Positions 1-7,957 of a DNA stretch of 29,188 nt are shown piece after piece. The notes under the pieces are model-generated. The model did not search any database. It had not been told where the DNA came from and saw only the letters and a list, made by a program, of their open reading frames with translations. Within the stretch, counting starts at the first letter, position 1; each line of letters starts with the position of its first letter. Where the stretch lies: NCBI GenBank assembly GCA_009776395.1, contig WRNX01000005.1, positions 1 to 29,188 on the forward strand, in the 5' to 3' direction. This DNA comes from Lentimicrobiaceae bacterium. GTDB lineage: Bacteria > Bacteroidota > Bacteroidia > Bacteroidales > WCHB1-69. The position numbers were made by a program, and so were the translations under genes.

Positions 1-639
1 GCTAATTACTTTAGAAAATGTTCTAGGACCATTGGTTTCAAATCTCAATACAGAACTGCTATTTTCTAACACTACGCCTGAGGTAGATCCAATATTGGCT
101 GTGGAAACCACGCCGTCTCCTACCTGCAAAATACCGAGCAGCACCGTTGTTTTACCTGTATAAGTATTGTTGCCGGTAAGAATTATTTTACTAGATAAAT
201 TCTTTATCACCTGACCTGATCCTGAAATAATGCCGTCGTAGATATATTGGTTAGAACGGTGAAACACAAGTTTGGCATTGTTTACAATATTGCCCATAAC
301 TCTACCTGTTGTTGAATTGTAGCCAATTGAGAGTGTCCCGGCACTAATGGTAGTGGTACCTGTGTAGGTATTTTCACCTGTAAAGAAGAGTTCTCCACTA
401 CCTGTTTTGGTAAGTGTGTAGCCACTTCCGGAAGAGATTACGCCGGAGATGGTTGCCGAACCGCTGGCTACGTTCACCGTAACATTTCCGGTAAGATTAA
501 TGTTTTGGGAAATCACAGCCCCATTACTAAGGGTTTGTGTTCCGGTCCAGTTTAGTTGCGCGAAAACGCCTGCGGTAGTCAAAAACGCGATGGTTAATGT
601 TAAAACCGTCTTTTTGAAAAAATTGTAATTTTTTGTCAT
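1..639 (-). CDS. Secreted protein with autotransporter-associated beta-strand (PATR) repeats, 5' part only
   Basis: This is the N-terminal 213 codons of a gene that runs off the left edge of the window. It starts at the ATG at 639. Residues 1-28 form a signal peptide: a lysine-containing start, a hydrophobic stretch, then AGVFAQ as the likely cleavage site. The rest is rich in Gly, Thr, Ser and Asn. It contains two copies of the autotransporter-associated beta-strand repeat pattern, LxxTGxNTYTGxTTxxxGxLxxG, at about residues 79-106 and 140-174. Such repeats form a right-handed beta-helix in secreted or surface proteins. In Bacteroidota, proteins of this kind are usually large and often end in a type IX secretion signal, but the C-terminus is not visible here. 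The ligand and function are unknown. The 299 bases upstream hold two inverted repeats and a heptameric tandem repeat. Confidence 0.85.
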   Translation of the reverse strand, partial: MTKNYNFFKKTVLTLTIAFLTTAGVFAQLNWTGTQTLSNGAVISQNINLTGNVTVNVASGSATISGVISSGSGYTLTKTGSGELFFTGENTYTGTTTISAGTLSIGYNSTTGRVMGNIVNNAKLVFHRSNQYIYDGIISGSGQVIKNLSSKIILTGNNTYTGKTTVLLGILQVGDGVVSTANIGSTSGVVLENSSSVLRFETNGPRTFSKVIS

Positions 640-670
640 ACTTTAAAATATTTTATTGGTTTATTTTTTT

Positions 671-715
671 TAATGATTAATGATTAATGATTAATGATTA
701 GTGGGTAGTGGGTAG
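671..715. repeat. Heptameric tandem repeat (TAATGAT)4 then TAGTGGG copies
   Basis: Four perfect copies of TAATGAT are followed by two TAGTGGG units and a partial unit. It lies in the leader of the PATR-repeat gene, 32 bases before its start codon. The same word family occurs at 15069-15082 and 27503-27528. Confidence 0.85.
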
Positions 716-797
716 ATGATAAATCGGGGTAGTTTATATAGATATTTCATACACTTTTTATCACGCTGCAAATAAAATAAAAAAATTTGGGATATTT

Positions 798-815
798 CTA
801 CGTAATTTTACGTAG
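798..815. other. Short perfect hairpin, 7-bp stem
   Basis: CTACGTA (798-804) and TACGTAG (809-815) form a perfect 7-bp stem with a 4-base loop, followed by TTTTT on the plus strand. It lies upstream of the PATR gene and downstream of mpl, both minus strand. The T-run is on the wrong side for terminating mpl. A regulator-binding palindrome is possible. The function is unknown. Confidence 0.5.
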
Positions 816-827
816 TTTTTCATTTTT

Positions 828-868
828 TTTCAAGAAAAGTGCATTTTTTTTTATTTTTTTTCTTGAAA
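828..868. other. Perfect 11-bp inverted repeat between mpl and the PATR gene
   Basis: TTTCAAGAAAA (828-838) is repeated in inverted orientation as TTTTCTTGAAA (858-868), with a 19-base T-rich spacer. It does not have the T-run of a simple terminator on the minus strand. Together with the hairpin at 798-815 it makes up most of the structure in the 299-base gap 640-938. Confidence 0.5.
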
Positions 869-930
869 TTGGTAAAAGGTAGAGTTATTTAGAACATCAT
901 TGCAGGCTTGACTCACAATCTCAAATATTC

Positions 931-965
931 AATCTGCGTTAATCTGTTTCATCTGCGTTAATCTC
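931..965. repeat. Short direct repeat covering the 3' end of mpl
   Basis: The words AATCTGCGTTAATCT and ATCTGCGTTAATCTC occur twice in 35 bases. On the minus strand this encodes the last residues of Mpl (INADETD), and its stop codon (939-941) lies in the second copy. The repeat therefore forms the gene end. Confidence 0.7.
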
Positions 966-2315
966 ATGCATTTGTCCAAACTCGTTTAAATTCAATCCTC
1001 CAAAATTTCCCGAACTCATAAATGCAAAAACTGTATTATCGCGGTTCATCGCTACTATTCTATCCTCTAATAATTTAGTGTTGTGAAAAACTTCTAAATC
1101 GTTCCGTTTAAATGCTTTATAAATAATCTCAGCAGTAATGGGGGGTAATTTTTTATGGGAAACAGTTTCAGGGTTAAAGAAAATAATCCCTACATCAGCG
1201 CAATCCATTGTGCCTGCATATTGTTCCAAAAAAATTTCCGTTAAACTGCTGAATGTGTGCAACTCCATACATGCCACAAGTTTGCGGTGCGGAAATTGCG
1301 TCTTTAACGCCTCTACCGTTGCTTTTAGCTTAGATGGTGAATGTGCAAAATCTTTATAAATTGAACAGGTTTCTGTTTTGAACAGCAACTCTAACCTATT
1401 GCTTGCGCCTTTAAAGGTTTGAATTGCATCATAAAATTTTTCACCGGAAATGCCCATAGCATTACATGCCAAACGTGCCGCATTAATATTCGTAAGATTA
1501 TGTTTTCCAAAAATTTGCAAAGGAAATTCCCCAAAAGAAGTTTGCAAAAAAGTAACGCCATTTTCAATGCGATGCGGGTGTACTCCATATCCAACTTTAG
1601 TAGCGCAGATATTGGCATTTTCACTGACCTCTTTCAACACGATGTCATTATCGCAGTAAATATAGTGTCCATTTTTAGGAATCATCTCTGCAAAGATTCT
1701 AAATTGATCTACATAAAACTCAAAAGTTGGAAACACATTGATATGATCCCACGCTATTCCACTGACGATTCCAATAATAGGCTGATACAGATGAAATTTA
1801 GGACGTCTATCAATAGGTGAGGTCAAATACTCATCCCCTTCAATTACCATAATTTCTGCTTCATCAGTAAGTTTTACCATAATATCAAAACCATCTAATT
1901 GTGCGCCTACCATGTAATCGCAATTGATGTTGAGAAATTTCAAAACATGAATAATCATAGCGGTAATGGTGGTTTTTCCATGACTTCCACCCACCACAAT
2001 GCGAGTTTTGTCTTTGCTTTGTTCAAATAAAAATTCAGGGTAGGAATAGATTTTAATATTCAGTTCTTTCGCTTTCAACAATTCTGGATTATCCTCTCTG
2101 GCATGCATTCCCAGAATAACGGCATCCAAATTAGTGGTAATTTTTTCAGGAAACCATCCGGTTTTATTGGGTAAAATTCCTTTTTTCTCTAAACGGCTTC
2201 TCGCGGGTTCAAAAATTTCATCATCGGAGCCGGAAATTTGGTATCCTTTATTATGGAGCGCTAACGCCAAATTGTGCATAGCACTTCCACCAATAGCAAT
2301 AAAATGAATCTTCAT
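939..2315 (-). CDS. mpl: UDP-N-acetylmuramate:L-alanyl-gamma-D-glutamyl-meso-diaminopimelate ligase
   Basis: Mpl is a cytoplasmic Mur ligase that reattaches the recycled murein tripeptide to UDP-MurNAc, using ATP. The 458-residue protein begins with the Rossmann segment IHFIAIGGSAMHNLA, typical of MurC/Mpl. The ATP-binding P-loop GGSHGKTT is at residues 109-116. EGDEY near residue 160, HINVF near 192 and the Mur ligase C-terminal domain (RLELLF, KDFAHSPSK) follow. The tail SSGNFGG is also typical of this family. I prefer Mpl over MurC because of the N-terminal sequence and because family members in Bacteroidota are usually annotated this way. MurC is the main alternative. The gene follows gdhA but is separated from it by a terminator, and has its own -7 box. 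The last seven residues come from a short direct repeat and are probably an acquired tail. Confidence 0.88.
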   Translation of the reverse strand: MKIHFIAIGGSAMHNLALALHNKGYQISGSDDEIFEPARSRLEKKGILPNKTGWFPEKITTNLDAVILGMHAREDNPELLKAKELNIKIYSYPEFLFEQSKDKTRIVVGGSHGKTTITAMIIHVLKFLNINCDYMVGAQLDGFDIMVKLTDEAEIMVIEGDEYLTSPIDRRPKFHLYQPIIGIVSGIAWDHINVFPTFEFYVDQFRIFAEMIPKNGHYIYCDNDIVLKEVSENANICATKVGYGVHPHRIENGVTFLQTSFGEFPLQIFGKHNLTNINAARLACNAMGISGEKFYDAIQTFKGASNRLELLFKTETCSIYKDFAHSPSKLKATVEALKTQFPHRKLVACMELHTFSSLTEIFLEQYAGTMDCADVGIIFFNPETVSHKKLPPITAEIIYKAFKRNDLEVFHNTKLLEDRIVAMNRDNTVFAFMSSGNFGGLNLNEFGQMHEINADETD

Positions 2316-2354
2316 CTTTAAAAATTAATGGTTCGAAAATAATATATACGGCTG

Positions 2355-2362
2355 CAAAAATA
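2355..2362 (-). promoter_or_regulatory. Candidate mpl promoter, -7 box TATTTTTG
   Basis: Minus-strand TATTTTTG matches the Bacteroidota -7 consensus TAnnTTTG and is about 39 bases before the mpl start. It lies just after the gdhA terminator. No TTG -33 element is seen at normal spacing. Confidence 0.4.
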
Positions 2363-2376
2363 GATTAATTAAAAAT

Positions 2377-2404
2377 AAAAAGTTGCCCTTTCAAGCAACT
2401 TTTT
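2377..2404 (-). terminator. Rho-independent terminator downstream of gdhA
   Basis: AAAAAGTTGC (2377-2386) and GCAACTTTTT (2395-2404) form a perfect 10-bp stem with an 8-base loop. On the minus strand the stem is followed by a T-rich tract. It begins 59 bases after the gdhA stop and probably ends the gdhA transcript. The symmetric A/T ends would also allow plus-strand termination. Confidence 0.8.
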
Positions 2405-2462
2405 ACTATGAAAAATTAAATTAAACAAAAACTTATGGACAATATCCACAAATTTTAATATT

Positions 2463-3800
2463 TTAAATCACGCCTTGCTCAATCATTGCATCGGCAACTT
2501 TGATGAAACCTGCAATATTGGCGCCTTTTACGTAGTTAATGTAGCCGTCTTTTTCGGTTCCATATTTTACGCAGTTCGCATGAATACTGCTCATGATAGC
2601 TTTCAGTTTTTCATCCACTTCTTCACGAGTCCAGGATAATTTCATGGAGTTTTGAGTCATTTCAAGACCTGAAGTAGCAACACCGCCTGCGTTGGCAGCC
2701 TTTCCGGGTGCGTAAGATATTTTCTTTGCTTGTAAAACATGGATGGCATCTGCGGTGCAACCCATATTGGAAGCCTCTACCACATATTGACAACCGTTTG
2801 CGGCTAATAATTCAGCATCTTCTTTATTCAATTCGTTTTGAATAGCGCACGGAATAGCAACGTCCACTTTTACTTCCCACGATTTTTTGCCTGCAAAGAA
2901 TTTAGCATTAGGGTATTTAGTTGCATAAGGAGCCACCACGTTGTTACGGGTAGCAAGCAACTCGGTCATGTAAACAATTTTTTCTCCGGAAATACCATCT
3001 TCATCAAGGATATATCCATCAGGACCAGAGATACAAACTACTTTAGCGCCTAATTCTTCCAATTTCAGCGCTGCGCCCCAGGTTACATTTCCGAATCCGG
3101 ATAATGCTACTCTCTTACCTTTGATGGTATCGCCTTTTGCGGCTAACATTCCCAGCAAGAAATAGATAGCGCCGAAACCGGTAGCTTCCGGGCGAATAAG
3201 CGAACCACCCCAATTCAAACTTTTACCGGTAAGAACGCCCACGTGTTCATCTCTAATTCTTTTGTATTGACCATACATAAACCCGATTTCTCTTGCGCCA
3301 ACGCCAATATCACCGGCGGGAACATCAGTTTCAGGTCCTAAATATTTTTGTAATTCAGTCATGAATGCTTGGCAGAAGCGCATCATTTCGCCTTCCGATT
3401 TTCCGGTGGGGTCGAAATCGGAGCCACCTTTACCACCACCCATGGGAAGTGTGGTGAGTGAGTTTTTGAATGTTTGCTCAAAAGCCAAGAACTTCATACT
3501 GTCTTGATTTACGCTTTTGTGAAAACGGCAACCGCCTTTGTAAGGACCGATAGCCATGTTGTGTTGCACTCTGAAAGCGCGGTTCACGTGTATTTTCCCG
3601 TTATCATCCACCCAAGTAACTTTGAATTGAATGATTCTTTCCGGTTCCAAAATTCTTTCTACGATAGAATATTTATCGTACTTTGGGTTTTCGTTAACAA
3701 AGTCAACAATCGTTTCGAGTACTTCTTTTGCTGCCTGAATGTACAAAGGTTGAGCGGGATTTTTCACCTCTAACTCTGCAATTAATTTTTGAAGATCCAT
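2463..3800 (-). CDS. gdhA: NADP-type glutamate dehydrogenase
   Basis: GdhA interconverts glutamate with 2-oxoglutarate plus ammonia. The roughly 445-residue length fits the hexameric small-subunit class, usually NADP-specific and assimilatory. The glutamate-binding region shows GPYKGGCRF (residues 85-93) and PMGGGKGGSDFDP, with catalytic lysine 124. PAGDIGVGAREIGFMYGQYKR and the Rossmann motif GFGNVTWG near residue 236 follow. NADP rather than NAD preference is inferred from family similarity, not from a tested residue. The gene lies after murF but has a good promoter in the 107-base gap and a strong terminator behind it, so it is probably a monocistronic unit. Confidence 0.95.
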   Translation of the reverse strand: MDLQKLIAELEVKNPAQPLYIQAAKEVLETIVDFVNENPKYDKYSIVERILEPERIIQFKVTWVDDNGKIHVNRAFRVQHNMAIGPYKGGCRFHKSVNQDSMKFLAFEQTFKNSLTTLPMGGGKGGSDFDPTGKSEGEMMRFCQAFMTELQKYLGPETDVPAGDIGVGAREIGFMYGQYKRIRDEHVGVLTGKSLNWGGSLIRPEATGFGAIYFLLGMLAAKGDTIKGKRVALSGFGNVTWGAALKLEELGAKVVCISGPDGYILDEDGISGEKIVYMTELLATRNNVVAPYATKYPNAKFFAGKKSWEVKVDVAIPCAIQNELNKEDAELLAANGCQYVVEASNMGCTADAIHVLQAKKISYAPGKAANAGGVATSGLEMTQNSMKLSWTREEVDEKLKAIMSSIHANCVKYGTEKDGYINYVKGANIAGFIKVADAMIEQGVI

Positions 3801-3852
3801 AATGTGATTTTTTAAGGTTTTATAATATAAATAGGTTTTAAAAAAAATTTGG

Positions 3853-3882
3853 CAAAAGTATTATTTTTATCATTTGAAACAA
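3853..3882 (-). promoter_or_regulatory. gdhA promoter (TTG-N19-TACTTTTG)
   Basis: On the minus strand, TTG (3880-3882), a 19-base spacer and TACTTTTG (3853-3860) match the Bacteroidota housekeeping promoter (-33 TTG, -7 TAnnTTTG). It is the most complete promoter in the window and lies about 50 bases before the gdhA ATG. Confidence 0.65.
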
Positions 3883-3907
3883 CTTTTAATAAGATTAATA
3901 TTTTGTA

Positions 3908-5194
3908 TTATATTTCGCATAAATTAATATGCTCTAATGCAATCCCCCTCGACCCTTTAATAAGCATAAACGTATTTTCTATTTTTTTGTTATTCAAATA
4001 ATTATTACAATCTTCTACATTCATAAAAAACTTAAAACTATCATTTTTGAGGTGGTAAAAATGGGTTCCGATAAAAAATGTTTCTACATTATTTTCTTTG
4101 CAAAAATCTATCACTGCTTGATGTTCTGATACGCTGTTTTCGCCCAATTCGAGCATATCGCCCAGTATTGCCAATCTGTTCTGGGCTTCAATTTGCAGCA
4201 AATTTTCTAATGCGGCTTTCATGCTTGTGGGATTTGCGTTATAGTAATCGGCAATAATGGTGTTGCTCTCTTTTTTTATAATTTGAGAACGATTATTTTG
4301 TGGTGTATATTCAGCAATGGCATTACAAATATCATCGTTAGAAACATTGAAATAGCGCCCCACAGCCGCCGCACCCAAAATATTAGAGAGGTTGTAATTT
4401 CCTGTTAATTGGGTTTGAACTTTTTTACTAAAAAGGTCAATAACTAAGAAAGGGTTCATTTCAACAATTTCTGCACTTATTTCAGTATTTTTCCCGTAAT
4501 AAACAATTTTCCATTCTCCATTCTCCATCTTCCATTCTCCATTATTCACAAACAGCGTTTGTGCAGCGCGGTACAATGCCGTTTTGGTTTCTATAATATT
4601 CTCAATTGTGCCAAAACCTTCTAAATGCGCTTTGCCGATATTGGTGATTAAACCGTATTGGGGTTGTGCAATTTGGCAGAGTTCTGCAATTTCGCCGGGG
4701 TGGTTGGCGCCCATCTCTACAATGGCAATCTCATCATCATTTTTAATAGAAAGAATAGTAAGCGGCACACCAATATGGTTGTTCAAATTTCCTTGCGTGA
4801 AAGCAGTTTTGTATTTTTTGGATAAAACAGATGCCATCAATTCTTTCGTAGTGGTTTTGCCATTGGTTCCGGTAATTCCAATAATGGGAATTTTTAGCTG
4901 TTTGCGGTGGTAAAGAGCTAATTGTTGAAGGGTTTGTAAAACATCATCCACTACTAAAATTTCGCTACTAAGGTTGCTTTTTGAAAATAAGGTTTTTTGT
5001 ATGTTTTTTTCTGTAATCACATATTTTGCTCCTTTTTTAAGGGCTTCATTTACGAAGAGGTTTCCGTCAAATTTTTCTCCTTTTAAGCAAAAAAACAAAG
5101 AATTAGGAACTATTTTTCGAGTATCGGTACAAATAATAGGAAATTGTACAAATTTACTGTACAATTCTTCAATACTAATAGAAATTGGAAACAC
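3908..5194 (-). CDS. murF: UDP-N-acetylmuramoyl-tripeptide--D-alanyl-D-alanine ligase
   Basis: MurF adds D-Ala-D-Ala to the UDP-MurNAc-tripeptide, the last cytoplasmic step of the muropeptide precursor. The N-terminal domain starts at SIEELYSKF and contains CTDTRKI. The P-loop is GTNGKTTTKEL (residues 108-118 of the form given). VEMGANHPGEI and TNIGKAHLEGFG follow, then the C-terminal domain with DYYNANPTSM, LGDMLELG and LIKGSRG. I chose the GTG at 5194, 23 bases after the gldJ stop, because MurF proteins usually begin close to the IEELY segment. An in-frame ATG at 5272 would add 26 residues and overlap gldJ by 55 bases. Residues about 217-230 (NNGEWKMENGEWK) come from an in-frame tandem repeat. 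The gene is probably cotranscribed with gldJ. Confidence 0.92.
   Translation of the reverse strand: MFPISISIEELYSKFVQFPIICTDTRKIVPNSLFFCLKGEKFDGNLFVNEALKKGAKYVITEKNIQKTLFSKSNLSSEILVVDDVLQTLQQLALYHRKQLKIPIIGITGTNGKTTTKELMASVLSKKYKTAFTQGNLNNHIGVPLTILSIKNDDEIAIVEMGANHPGEIAELCQIAQPQYGLITNIGKAHLEGFGTIENIIETKTALYRAAQTLFVNNGEWKMENGEWKIVYYGKNTEISAEIVEMNPFLVIDLFSKKVQTQLTGNYNLSNILGAAAVGRYFNVSNDDICNAIAEYTPQNNRSQIIKKESNTIIADYYNANPTSMKAALENLLQIEAQNRLAILGDMLELGENSVSEHQAVIDFCKENNVETFFIGTHFYHLKNDSFKFFMNVEDCNNYLNNKKIENTFMLIKGSRGIALEHINLCEI
4509..4543 (-). repeat. In-frame tandem repeat (AATGGAG-like units) inside murF
   Basis: About five units of 6-8 bases (AATGGAG, AATGGAAG, ATGGAG, AATGGAG, AATGGAA on the minus strand) are translated as NGEWKMENGEWK. 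The reading frame of murF is kept. Confidence 0.8.
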
Positions 5195-5217
5195 AGATTT
5201 ATTGGCTTTAATCTGAA

Positions 5218-6717
5218 TTATTTTTTTGAAGTTTTTCCCATTTGAATATCCCCGAGTCTCGACATGGCGCATCTAAAGCCAATCCAATCAGCAGATTCGT
5301 CTTCGGGTAAAAATCTTCTATTTCCGGGTTGCGCCCAATAGGGAATATCCTTCCACGAACCCCCTTTTATTACTCTAACATTATCTCCCATAAGAGAATA
5401 AGAGTAATCTTTATTTCCTTTTCTGTACATAAGTTCAGTAGTTTGGGCAGGATCTGCTGTAGAAACATCCGTATTAATGAGCGAAGCCAAGTCGCCGTCA
5501 TTATAGTTCACGTTATAGGAAGAACGATAATTTGCTCTTCTTTCGTTTTTAGAGTTGTCATCCATAACCATTGGAATTCTTCCAATGCTATCTCTTTCCA
5601 TTAGTGTTCCGTCCGGGTTTCGTTGCATGGAGGTATAAATATTTCCTCTGAAAGGGTTATATTCAGACAGTTCTGATGTTCCGCCGGGGCGATACACGTC
5701 TAACACCCATTCTGCCACATTTCCAGCCATGTTGAACAGTCCAAAATCGTTAGGCCAATAAGACCTCACTTCTGAGGTGAACATATTAGCGGGGTTAGGC
5801 GCGATGGCTACGCCGGTATAATCGCCTTTTCCTCTTTTAAAGTTCATTTGAAATTCTCCGTAATAATTTTTATTTTCCGAGCGTAAAGATTTTCCGCTCC
5901 AGGGATAAAGATTTCTTTCAAGTATTCTTTCGCCGAGAGCATTTTCCATTAATCCCAAAGCTGCGTATTCCCATTCGGCTTCGGTGGGCAGCCTGTATTT
6001 GGGTAATAATATCCCATCTTCCATCATTACATTTCTATAATCTCCTGTGGTAATATATTGCAATCTTCTATCGCTTTGTGCTTCATATTCAGGATAGTTT
6101 AGGTAAGCATCGGTAGTAAAATGTCCTTCTGGGGATGGTGTTTGATTCCAATCCACATATTTCAGGTCGGCTAATATTTTTTCGTTCACTCTATCGGTGC
6201 GCCATTCGGCATATTGCGTAGCCTGTATCCAACTTACGCCCACCACGGGATAATATCTATAAGCGGGGGAACGGAAATAGTTTTGCACCCTGTCTTCCAT
6301 AAAACCGGTGGGAGTACGCCAGCAATTTTCATCGGGCAGCGCACGTTCGTAAACACCTTGTAAACCACTGCTATTATCCACAAAAACCTTTTTCAACCAG
6401 TTCAAATATTCAAGGTAGTCAATGTTGCTAATTTCGCATTCATCCATATAAAAAGATGCAATGGTAACTTTATGCGGAACGTTGGTGTAGTCGAACATTA
6501 CATCCTGATCCATATTTCCCATGGTAAAAGTTCCTGCGGGAATGAGTACCAATCCGGGGCCGGTGGCTTGTTCTAAATAGGGTACAACCTCAAAACCGCC
6601 CTCTTTGGCGTCATTGTATTTCCAACCTGTAGTGGAAGATTTTTGCTTGCTTTGGCAGGCAGAAAAGATACATAAAGTGATAGGTATTAACCACAATATT
6701 CTTGATAATAGTCTCAT
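5218..6717 (-). CDS. gldJ: Gliding motility / T9SS lipoprotein GldJ (SUMF1/FGE-like)
   Basis: GldJ is an outer-membrane-associated lipoprotein needed for gliding and for type IX secretion in flavobacteria. It is inferred to have the same role here. The 499-residue protein has a lipoprotein signal with Cys21 in FSACQSKQ. It then has a formylglycine-generating-enzyme-like fold: GLVLIPAGTFTMG, SFYMDECEISNIDYLEYL, PVVGVSWIQATQYAEWR, YRLPTEAEWEYAA, FNMAGNVAEWV, VIKGGSW and WIGFRCAMS. GldJ and GldK share this fold. I choose GldJ because of the leading segment TGWKYNDAKEGGFEV, because murF follows directly (a linkage I recall for gldJ), and because gldL/M/N are not downstream. It is slightly shorter than the flavobacterial protein (about 560 residues, from memory). 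PorP lies 66 bases upstream with no promoter seen between them. Confidence 0.85.
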   Translation of the reverse strand: MRLLSRILWLIPITLCIFSACQSKQKSSTTGWKYNDAKEGGFEVVPYLEQATGPGLVLIPAGTFTMGNMDQDVMFDYTNVPHKVTIASFYMDECEISNIDYLEYLNWLKKVFVDNSSGLQGVYERALPDENCWRTPTGFMEDRVQNYFRSPAYRYYPVVGVSWIQATQYAEWRTDRVNEKILADLKYVDWNQTPSPEGHFTTDAYLNYPEYEAQSDRRLQYITTGDYRNVMMEDGILLPKYRLPTEAEWEYAALGLMENALGERILERNLYPWSGKSLRSENKNYYGEFQMNFKRGKGDYTGVAIAPNPANMFTSEVRSYWPNDFGLFNMAGNVAEWVLDVYRPGGTSELSEYNPFRGNIYTSMQRNPDGTLMERDSIGRIPMVMDDNSKNERRANYRSSYNVNYNDGDLASLINTDVSTADPAQTTELMYRKGNKDYSYSLMGDNVRVIKGGSWKDIPYWAQPGNRRFLPEDESADWIGFRCAMSRLGDIQMGKTSKK

Positions 6718-6783
6718 TTTTTATAAAATTTATTTTTTGTAACGATAATTATTGATTTTTATTTTATGTGGATGATATGATTC

Positions 6784-7803
6784 TTAAAATAATGGACAAT
6801 CAATGGAAGAATAATTTTTTTTCTTTTTTTTCGGTGAAACATTCTGATCATTTTCGCAGGGGATAATAAACTGTAACGAAACCTCATGTGCGCCTCCGGT
6901 GCGTACCAACTGAGTGAGTGTAAAATCGTAAGAATAACCTATCCTCAAAAATTTATATTCAATCCCACAAGTTACAATTAAGGCGTCTAAACTCTTAAAA
7001 TTATGTCGTAACCATGTGCCTATCGTAAAAGGATAAAAATTGAAATAAAACCCTTCATGAAGATAATGAAAATCCCCTTGAGATATAAAAATTATATTGG
7101 GATGAAGAAAAATATCACCAAAATTATTCTCTCTTTTTACTTTTTGTTGGATGGTAATTTTTCCTCCTATGTGAGCAGTTAGTTTGGGTATCCATTCTGT
7201 TTTAAATTTATCATTTGAACTCCTTATAAAACTAATTTGAACAGGAAATAGATGGTGCATGGCAAATCCAAAATAAAGAAAAGGGGTATAACCTACGAAT
7301 CCGAAAGCGGCATCAAATTGAGATTTTTTTAATTGATCTTCAAATGAGTAGGTATGAGGAAACATCTCTATGAGTTCTGAAGCAAACTTTAATTTATTCC
7401 AATTAAGAGCATTAGATAAATATCCACCCTGCAACGCTAATTGCAAATTAAAATTATGGGTTATCTTTACTCTAAAATTATAGATAGCGCCAATATTGTA
7501 ACTGCTCATAATTCCTCCTCCTGCAATATCAGCAGAAACTAATAGTCCAATTCCACTACGAATTTTGTGAAAATGTTGATCGTAACTTCCTGAAAAAGTA
7601 AGAAAATTTCCTGGAATGGAGGGGTATTGATCGCGAAAATTGAGAGAAAAACGCGGACAATTCATTGTTCCTGCAAAAGCCGGATTCATATAAAGCGGGT
7701 TTGCATAAAATTGCGAAAAATGAGCCTCTTGTCCTAATACATTTGTAAAAGTTAATGCAATGAATATAAAAAGAAAACAAAACTTTCGCTTACACAAAAT
7801 CAT
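6784..7803 (-). CDS. PorP/SprF family type IX secretion outer-membrane protein
   Basis: This 339-residue protein has a signal peptide (about residues 1-24, ending VLGQ) followed by EAHFSQFYANPLYMNPAFAGT, the diagnostic opening of the PorP/SprF family. The rest is made of alternating amphipathic strands with aromatic girdles, consistent with an outer-membrane beta-barrel of about 14 strands. Family members partner with the T9SS and gliding apparatus, often helping secretion or anchoring of a large adhesin such as SprB encoded nearby. No such adhesin is in the window. The C-terminal tail is basic (SPKKKKKNYSS) rather than ending in a terminal strand. The gene directly precedes gldJ, which supports a gliding/T9SS role. 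Which of the many paralogues this is cannot be told. Confidence 0.85.
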   Translation of the reverse strand: MILCKRKFCFLFIFIALTFTNVLGQEAHFSQFYANPLYMNPAFAGTMNCPRFSLNFRDQYPSIPGNFLTFSGSYDQHFHKIRSGIGLLVSADIAGGGIMSSYNIGAIYNFRVKITHNFNLQLALQGGYLSNALNWNKLKFASELIEMFPHTYSFEDQLKKSQFDAAFGFVGYTPFLYFGFAMHHLFPVQISFIRSSNDKFKTEWIPKLTAHIGGKITIQQKVKRENNFGDIFLHPNIIFISQGDFHYLHEGFYFNFYPFTIGTWLRHNFKSLDALIVTCGIEYKFLRIGYSYDFTLTQLVRTGGAHEVSLQFIIPCENDQNVSPKKKKKNYSSIDCPLF

Positions 7804-7957
7804 CGAGTATATATTTTTTTAGAATATTCAACGTAATATGCTATAGTATTATTTTGTTTAACGAAATACAATATTATATAGTACATACTAAACAGATAAA
7901 GATATTATTAATTAAAAATTATATAATAAAAATTCAATGAATACAAGCGCTCTTTTT

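Noticed and set aside
4584..4913. Plus-strand open frame of 109 codons opposite murF
   Set aside because: It lies entirely within the conserved ATP-binding and central region of murF and has no recognisable features.
5218..6717. GldK instead of GldJ
   Set aside because: GldK shares the FGE-like fold, but the opening segment TGWKYNDAKEGGFEV, the murF neighbour and the absence of gldL/M/N favour GldJ.
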